From Macrosoma leucophasiata (Eukaryota; Arthropoda; Insecta; Lepidoptera; Hedylidae), in contig JAWQUS010000023.1 in assembly GCA_036365455.1 (NCBI GenBank), positions 1,178,001 to 1,242,000 on the forward strand: DNA of 64,000 nt, read 5' to 3'. Each line of letters starts with the position of its first letter. Position 1 is the first letter of the stretch. Made by a program: the position numbers and the translations under genes. A model generated the notes under the pieces. That model ran no database searches. It was not told where the DNA came from and was given only the letters and a program-made list of their open reading frames with translations. Shown here in pieces: positions 58,812 through 64,000 of this stretch.

Positions 58812-59483
58812 TCTATATAAAAATCAATTGCTGTACATTAGTCTCGCTAAAACTCGAGAACGGCTGGACCGATTTGGCTAATTTTGGTTTTGAATGATTT
58901 TTGGAAGTCAAAAATAGGTTTAAAAGGCAAGAAAATATGATGAAATAGTAAAAACCACAATTTAATTTTCCCATACAAATAGTCCGTAGGGTCGTTTCGC
59001 CAGTTCACGACCAATTAGTGGAGTTGCCCAATTTAGAACGAAAAAATAAATAGAAAAATAAAAATAAATAGAATTATTATAAGCAAACATTGCAGAAAAA
59101 TAATACATATATTCAATATAGTCTTCTTTCGTTTAATATCCTTTATTTTCACGTAGGACCTAGAAATAATTAAAAAAAAAAATTAAAGCCGAAAACGCCG
59201 ATTTTATCAGTTTTCGACCGAAATTTCCAGTTCCCGACTTTAAATTCGCCAGTTCTCGACTATTGGGTGTGATGTCAAAAAATGAGGCTATCAATATATT
59301 TTAAATATAAACACTCGTACTATATTCAAATATTAAGCATACAATATTATGAAAGCAAAATAAAACAAGTGTCGTCGACGAAAAGTCGAAAACTGGCACC
59401 GGTCGGCGAACTGGCGAAACGACCGTATCTATCGAACACATTATTTAATTCTGAGGCAATACGAAGTTTGCCGGGTCAGCTAG
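58812..59483 (+). mobile_element. Helitron (AATTGCTGTTCG family) with nested insert
   Basis: A|TCTATATAAAAATCAATTGC to GGGTCAGCTAG|T; broken inside AGTCCGTATCTATC by the element at 58990-59424. Confidence 0.87.
58990..59424. mobile_element. 435-bp TIR element (GGTCGTTTCGCCAGTT)
   Basis: GGTCGTTTCGCCAGTTC at left and GAACTGGCGAAACGACC-type at right, with GTA on both outer sides (an extra G at left). The interior repeats the word CCAGTT.(C/T).CGAC several times. Its boundaries are fixed by the intact Helitron siblings. Confidence 0.85.
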
Positions 59484-59632
59484 TTTTAATATAATTCTTC
59501 TCAACTCAGCTTATACTGTTTCCCCTGAAGCGGAGCGGAGATGAGATGTGTGATTTGAGAAATATTATTGGTCAATTGGTCAAAAGTTTCAGCTCAGCTC
59601 CGCGCAGCTCCACTTCATTGGAAATGCTCCCT

Positions 59633-59810
59633 TGCTCTAATGCTTTTGATTATAACGTCGTCTTGACAGTTTCGTATCGCGCCTAACTTTTGCGACTTAG
59701 GTGACAATTCATCCGCAGTTTTTCTGGAAGTGTTTACGCCCGCAGGTAAATACTTTAGAGTATCATGTTTTAATAGGCGGAGCGAAATTGACAAGATAAC
59801 GTCATAGTCA
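59633..59810. mobile_element. GGGGGCCGACCGC MITE, core only
   Basis: TTGACAGTTTCGTATCGCGC and GGCGGAGCGAAATTGACAAG inverted pair as in 19895-20087, outer termini absent. Confidence 0.6.
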
Positions 59811-59818
59811 GTCTTTCT

Positions 59819-60096
59819 ACTGGTGGTAGAGCTCCAGTGACGGAGCTCGCGGGGGTAGACACCACCGCATTACCTAATATACTTGCCGCTAAATGGTAGT
59901 GTTCAGCACTATCGTGTTCCGGTCAGGTGGTAATATGTACGGCCCTGTAATTTCCCACACAGGCACAACACCTTAGTGGTAACGCATCTGTATTTTCACC
60001 TTGGTCTTTGTATGGGTGTCTATAGGCTGCAGTTATCACTCAACATCAATGTGAACTGCTTGCTTGTTTGCCACTTCCATTACATTAAAAAAAAGG
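59819..60096 (+). mobile_element. R330 repeat, full-length
   Basis: ACTGGTGGTAGAGCTCCAG to CCATTACATTAAAAAAAA. Confidence 0.82.
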
Positions 60097-60099
60097 TTT

Positions 60100-60700
60100 T
60101 TAACGCTCCTGTAGCCGCTTAACCTCCGCATGAACGATTGCTATTTTCTACTAATCTGTTAACTAATGGGTACCATTACAACGATTTAATAACTATCAGA
60201 CATAAAGACATTGAAAATGGAAAAACCTTGCGAAAATCCTACTTAATCCTTTTGAAATGTCTTTGATCACAAGTTATATAATATTTATAGTTAAAATATT
60301 TTATTTCAAGTGGTTAGTGTACTTTGAAAGGCACACTACTCGTGTCGTCATTAAAATATTAATAAAAATACTTAATAAAGTACATATTTTTGTAAGAAAA
60401 GATATAAAAATAAGTAGAAATTTTGCATGAAGTACAAATGTTTTGATAAAATTATATAAAAGAAATGTTATTTGAACTTTTTGTTTGATAATGTTGAGTG
60501 ACAAATTCATATTAGGGGCATTTTTTGTGCTTACATGGACAGATGTTACCCGAGCAAGTATTGTGGAGTTCAATGGTATGTGGTACCTACCTTATTCATA
60601 ATTTTCGGAAGAATAAAAGAAACAAATTCGGTTTAGAGGTTCAGGGGTGGAAGCGTAACATACAAACTTACATTACAAACTCACTTTCACATTTTTTGAT
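60100..60700. other. Intergenic, unassigned
   Basis: AT-rich; no splice-bounded frame or repeat termini recognised. Confidence 0.4.
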
Positions 60701-60707
60701 GAAAGTA

Positions 60708-61026
60708 ACATAATTTCGCGCCTGTAGTATCCCCGAAGTTGTAGGCAGAGGTAAATGCATAGATACAAGCATCCATGCAAACATTTTCGATTCGCCGGTT
60801 ACGTTTTGGCTCATGTAACAGGTGGCGAACCTCCGTTGCCATCTCCGGGCACATTACCAAACATCGAGGTACTGGGAAATTTCCAGAAAATGGATAAATC
60901 CCAATAAAATCCGAGAAAAAGGATTTCACACAGTATCTCTGACAGCCTCCGACCTGGGGATCGAACCCCGGACCCCCAGCGTACCTAGTAATAGTGGGCT
61001 TGCTATCATAAGACTACCCAGGCAGT
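60708..61026 (-). mobile_element. SINE-D copy
   Basis: CGCGCCTGTAGTATCCCCGA at its 3' end, GGGATCGAACCCCGGACC head region, diverged by about 10-15%. Confidence 0.75.
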
Positions 61027-61127
61027 AGGATATGGAATTTAATAAATTTGATGTTTTGACTTTTGGGGGGACGTTAAAATAAAAAGATATCCACAGATTA
61101 CGACACTTAAGTAGAGTACCTATATAC

Positions 61128-61441
61128 AAAAAACGTAACTTCACGCCTGTAATCCACGAGGGGGTAGGCAGAGGTAAATACATGCATTCAAGCATACATG
61201 CAAACACCCACGACTCGCCGGTTACGTTTTGGCCCATGTAACAGGTGGCGAACCTCCGTTGCCATCTCCGGGCACATTACCAAACTTTGAAGTACTGGGA
61301 AACTTCTAGAAAATGGAAAAGTCACAATAGAACCTGGGATTAATGATTTTAAACCGTTAGCTCCAATAGCTTCGACCCGGGAATCGAACCCAGGACCTCC
61401 AGTGTAGAAGGAGTCTGCTACCATTACGCTACTGAGGCAGC
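61128..61441 (-). mobile_element. SINE-D copy
   Basis: CACGCCTGTAATCCACGAGG at the 3' end, GGGAATCGAACCCAGGACCT and TGAGGCAG at the head; same strand as the previous copy. Confidence 0.75.
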
Positions 61442-61601
61442 TGAGTACCAGATAGATATACAGATACATATACAGATTATACAGGGCATCCACCCTTATA
61501 TACATATTTATACTCGAAGACTCAAAAAGGCTGATGTCTGTGATGTCATGTCTTGTGCATTAATTGCAGAAAAGCGTTTTAAGGGATGAAGATAGATATT
61601 C

Positions 61602-61680
61602 ACTGGTGGTAGAACTCCAGTGTAGGTACTCGAGGGCGACGGCATCACTGCATTACCTAATCTATCTGCCGTAAAAAGTC
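61602..61680 (+). mobile_element. R330 repeat, 5' fragment
   Basis: CACTGGTGGTAGAACTCCAG to AATCTATCTGCCGTAAA. Confidence 0.6.
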
Positions 61681-61766
61681 ATGTAATTTTCCAATATACA
61701 GGTAAGAAAATAGCAATTGCCACGTTTTGGCGCATGTACGCTTTAATCCATTTTGTCATCCTGCAG

Positions 61767-61903
61767 AGACAACCCTAGTGGCCATACCACCACTGTACGG
61801 TTTCGAAGACTGGTCACAATGTCAAAGTCCAGGGGATGTGTACTGCTCAGTGGATGCGGTGCTGGTGGCTGATGGTCCTTCGACCATGCTGCAATTGCTA
61901 AAG
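61767..61903 (+). CDS. Isolated exon, NRF-6-like acyltransferase N-terminal domain (tentative)
   Basis: A 137-nt segment between a good acceptor (CATCCTGCAG) and a plausible though weak GTATCC donor. It codes 45 complete residues: T-T-L-V-A-I-P-P-L-Y-G-F-E-D-W-S-Q-C, P-G-D-V-Y-C-S-V, L-V-A-D-G-P-S and M-L-Q-L-L-K. The P-P-L-Y...D-x2-x2-C...P-x-x-x-Y-C spacing with a following P-S-x-L-L fits the extracellular NRF domain of lepidopteran nose-resistant-to-fluoxetine-like membrane acyltransferases. Entering phase 1, leaving phase 0. No neighbouring exon was recognised within the window, so it may be an internal exon of a long-intron gene continuing right, or a stranded relic. Confidence 0.5.
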
Positions 61904-61934
61904 GTATCCACTTTTCACTACTAAAGATAATACA

Positions 61935-62295
61935 CTAAATACGCTTACACTCATAGCCTCACAAAAGGTACTGAATGAATGAATGAATGAATTTATTTGC
62001 TAGAAATATAGTAGGTACATGAGATCTTCAGTATAATACAATAACTTCCTTTTGTTTTATTAATTAATGCCTCTCCACCAAGGTTTTACAAAATTGTGAG
62101 TTACGAATGATAAAAACATAAATATAGTTGTTATAAGCTTGAATTGGATTGGACTGGTGCCTGAAATAAGTGAGACAAAGTCACACTTGTGATACAGTTC
62201 ACCAGCCTCTCACCGCGCTAACAGTACTAAAGGTTTGAGGTATAAACCTATGACGTAGGTGCCGTATAAACATACAACAAATACCCAGATAGTCC
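61935..62295 (-). mobile_element. SINE-B remnant split by a (TGAA)n-led insert
   Basis: TACGCTTACACTCATAGCCTC (61941) and CGTAGGTGCCGTATAAACATACAAC (62256) are two parts of SINE-B. Between them is (TGAA)n and a LINE-tail-like stretch. Confidence 0.45.
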
Positions 62296-62299
62296 GGTC

Positions 62300-62625
62300 A
62301 ATTTAGCCCAAAAATAGGGGTTACCTTGCATTATTCCCAGAAATTTAGGGGACACCATTGTTATGAAATTGTGAAAAGTCCTCATCGATCCCATGTCTGC
62401 AATTTTTTTTATTCAAGGTCAAAGGTTGCGAAAATGTTTTTTTTTGTTTTTTTTTTATTTTTATTGCGAAATGGTTAGTTTTATGATAAAATATGTTAAA
62501 CAAAAATTGGTGGTTATGCAATTATCTACAAAAATTGTCCTTACACATTTTTTAATAACACTAACCATTTTTGAGAAAAAACAATTACTAAATATCGTCC
62601 CACCACAGAACTTTGTTTACTGACA
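62300..62625. other. Intergenic, unassigned
   Basis: AT-rich, long T runs; the 76-codon open frame at 62393-62623 is low-complexity and has no recognised homology. Confidence 0.35.
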
Positions 62626-62627
62626 GG

Positions 62628-62735
62628 ACGCGGACCTCTGGTTTTTATGTAGATGTCTATAAGCTGCAGTCATCACTTAACATCAATGTGGTCTGCATGC
62701 TAGTTTGCCACCTGCCTTTCATAGAAAAAAAAAAT
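62628..62735 (+). mobile_element. R330 repeat, 3' fragment
   Basis: GACCTCTGGTTTTTATGTAG to TTTCATAGAAAAAAAAAA. Confidence 0.65.
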
Positions 62736-62795
62736 ACATATAAAACAAACAATAATAAAAAAATAAACAAACAAAAATAATAATAATATAATTAT

Positions 62796-63155
62796 AATGG
62801 CAACCCATTATACGTCCCACTGCTGGGCACGAGTCTCTCCCCTTTTTTTTGGGGGGAGGCCTGGAGCTTACTCCACCACGCTGCTCCAATGCGGATTGGT
62901 GGAGGTGGGTGGGTTAGTGGCCAACCCACTGTCGGATGTTTTCAAACCGCCCATAAGGCCTCCGACAAGGTTTAACGACTGCTATCCATCGATAGCAACC
63001 GGGACCGACGGCTTAACGTGCCCTCCGAAGCACGGAAACGCGCATTTAATTTTCCACTAGCGGTCACCCATCACACTACCCGACCGCGCCCGTAGTGCTT
63101 AACCGAGGAGATCGCTTACGATCTACACCAGCCGCTGGGCCATGCGCGCTTCTCT
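62796..63155 (-). mobile_element. SINE-C, complete copy
   Basis: Same structure as 45158-45523, with (AAT)n-like tail to the left. Confidence 0.82.
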
Positions 63156-63430
63156 CAACAAAAATAATATAATATCTTAAATAACCACAGTGCGAAGCCA
63201 TTATTATCATTGATTAATTGCTATGATATTAAGAACATACCTACGATTTATTTTGTTTTTCTGCTGCTAATGTAACTACTTACTTATACTTTAAGCCGAT
63301 TTAAAACTAATGGAGTCTCATTACTAGTAGCTAAATCAAAGTTATGCAAAAGTCATGTTTTCCGTAGTCGTACTTCATTATAACTGAGGATATTATTTAA
63401 TATCAAGGTTCAAAGACGTTTTTGATAAAA

Positions 63431-63535
63431 TGCGATGCCGCGAGTTCGGGTCTCGTCTGAAGTCAAATTTTTCTTTCCATATCTCTTTAAAAATATATTT
63501 CACAAGCATGTGTTAATGCGAAATAATATAAAGGG
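63431..63535 (+). mobile_element. SINE-A 3' part, first of a tandem pair
   Basis: GAGTTCGGGTCTCGTCTGAAG (end of a tRNA-like domain) then the SINE-A tail to GCGAAATAATATAAAGGG, joined directly to the next copy. Confidence 0.75.
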
Positions 63536-63825
63536 TAAAAGCGACTTCTTTACGATATTTAATAAACTGCAAAGTTTATTATGTCGATTGCCTAACTAGC
63601 ATTGTGTGGCAATAGATGGCGCTACTGCCACCATAAGGCAATTAAACAAATGTGAAGGAAAGATTTGACGAATCGGGCAGGACTTCAGTAGCTCAGTTGG
63701 AAGAACGGCTGGACTAGATTCCCAGTGGCCGCAAGTTCGAGTCTCGCCTGAAGTCAAAATTTTTCATTCCATCTTTCTTTTAAAATATATTTCACAAGCA
63801 TGTGTTAATGTGAAATAATATAAAA
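63536..63825 (+). mobile_element. SINE-A, full-length plus-strand copy
   Basis: Begins GGTAAAAGCGACTTCTTTAC, GATGGCGCTACTGCC, tRNA-like domain 63681-63757 with a perfect 7-bp acceptor stem (GACTTCA/TGAAGTC) and GCAAG-TTCGAGT-CTCGC T arm, then the tail AATATATTTCACAAGCATGT to GTGAAATAATATAAAA. Confidence 0.87.
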
Positions 63826-63875
63826 CAATTAAAAAGTGCGATGTTAAATTTGGTCACCACTTTATGATATTATGT

Positions 63876-64000
63876 TCGTACGTAACTTCACGCCTGTAAT
63901 CCCCGAAGGGGTAGGCAGAGGTAAATGCATGCATTCAAGCATACATGCAAACACCCACGACTCGCCGGTTACGTTTTTGGCCCATGTAACAGGTGGCGAA
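63876..64000 (-). mobile_element. SINE-D, cut by the window edge
   Basis: GTAACTTCACGCCTGTAATC through CATGTAACAGGTGGCGAA, the 3' part only. Confidence 0.75.

Overview
The window is nuclear DNA from a moth or butterfly, most likely a noctuid-like moth. Small spliced exons are scattered through AT-rich sequence packed with lepidopteran repeats: Helitrons ending in CTAG, several tRNA-headed SINE families, hAT and TA-flanked MITEs, and decayed CR1-, RTE- and Jockey-type LINEs. There are no bacterial features.

Host genes. Six paralogous genes encode proteins of the insect EcKinase / CHK-kinase-like family (small-molecule kinases with an aminoglycoside-phosphotransferase-like fold; the known members phosphorylate ecdysteroids). 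Five lie in tandem on the minus strand: gene A (243-2285; its last exon is beyond the left edge), B (4022-7099), C (9506-12985), D (15144-18490) and E (28040-36068). The sixth, F (39484-53327), is on the plus strand and head-to-head with E across about 3.4 kb. All six share one architecture: exon 1 of about 250 codons (nucleotide-binding region, paired Lys, H-x-D-x4-N catalytic loop), exon 2 of 76-77 codons (metal-binding L-D-[YF]-Q), and a short exon 3 of about 60 codons starting with a hydrophobic segment. Both introns are in phase 0. Reconstructed proteins are 386-390 residues. Genes A and B have lost the Gly of the H-G-D loop. One further host-like exon (61767-61903, plus strand) resembles the N-terminal domain of nose-resistant-to-fluoxetine (NRF-6-like) acyltransferases.

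Mobile DNA. An apparently intact 2,825-bp hAT transposon (31648-34472), with one full-length transposase frame, matched termini and a perfect 8-bp target duplication, lies in intron 1 of gene E. A 5'-truncated CR1-like LINE with decayed ORF1 and ORF2 fills 20905-25640. The commonest repeat is an A-tailed family of about 300 bp, here called R330, with more than 25 copies on both strands. Other labels used here: SINE-A, B, C and D (four tRNA-headed or RTE-tailed SINE families), HM (a hAT MITE with TIR CATAGAGCAACA), TM (a TA-flanked MITE with TIR CAGTRCTC), and MITE-T.

Layout. 1-13 kb: genes A-C, MITEs, Helitrons and SINE-A. 13-18.5 kb: gene D and a rearranged HM copy. 18.5-28 kb: gene-free, LINE and SINE debris. 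28-36 kb: gene E with the hAT element. 36-39.5 kb: the divergent E/F interval. 39.5-53.3 kb: gene F, whose first intron is 11.8 kb of nested repeats. 53.3-64 kb: nested repeats with the isolated NRF-like exon. Recurring short perfect palindromes (arms 19-24 bp, loops 2-7 nt), several inside MITE copies, are the most unusual structural signal.
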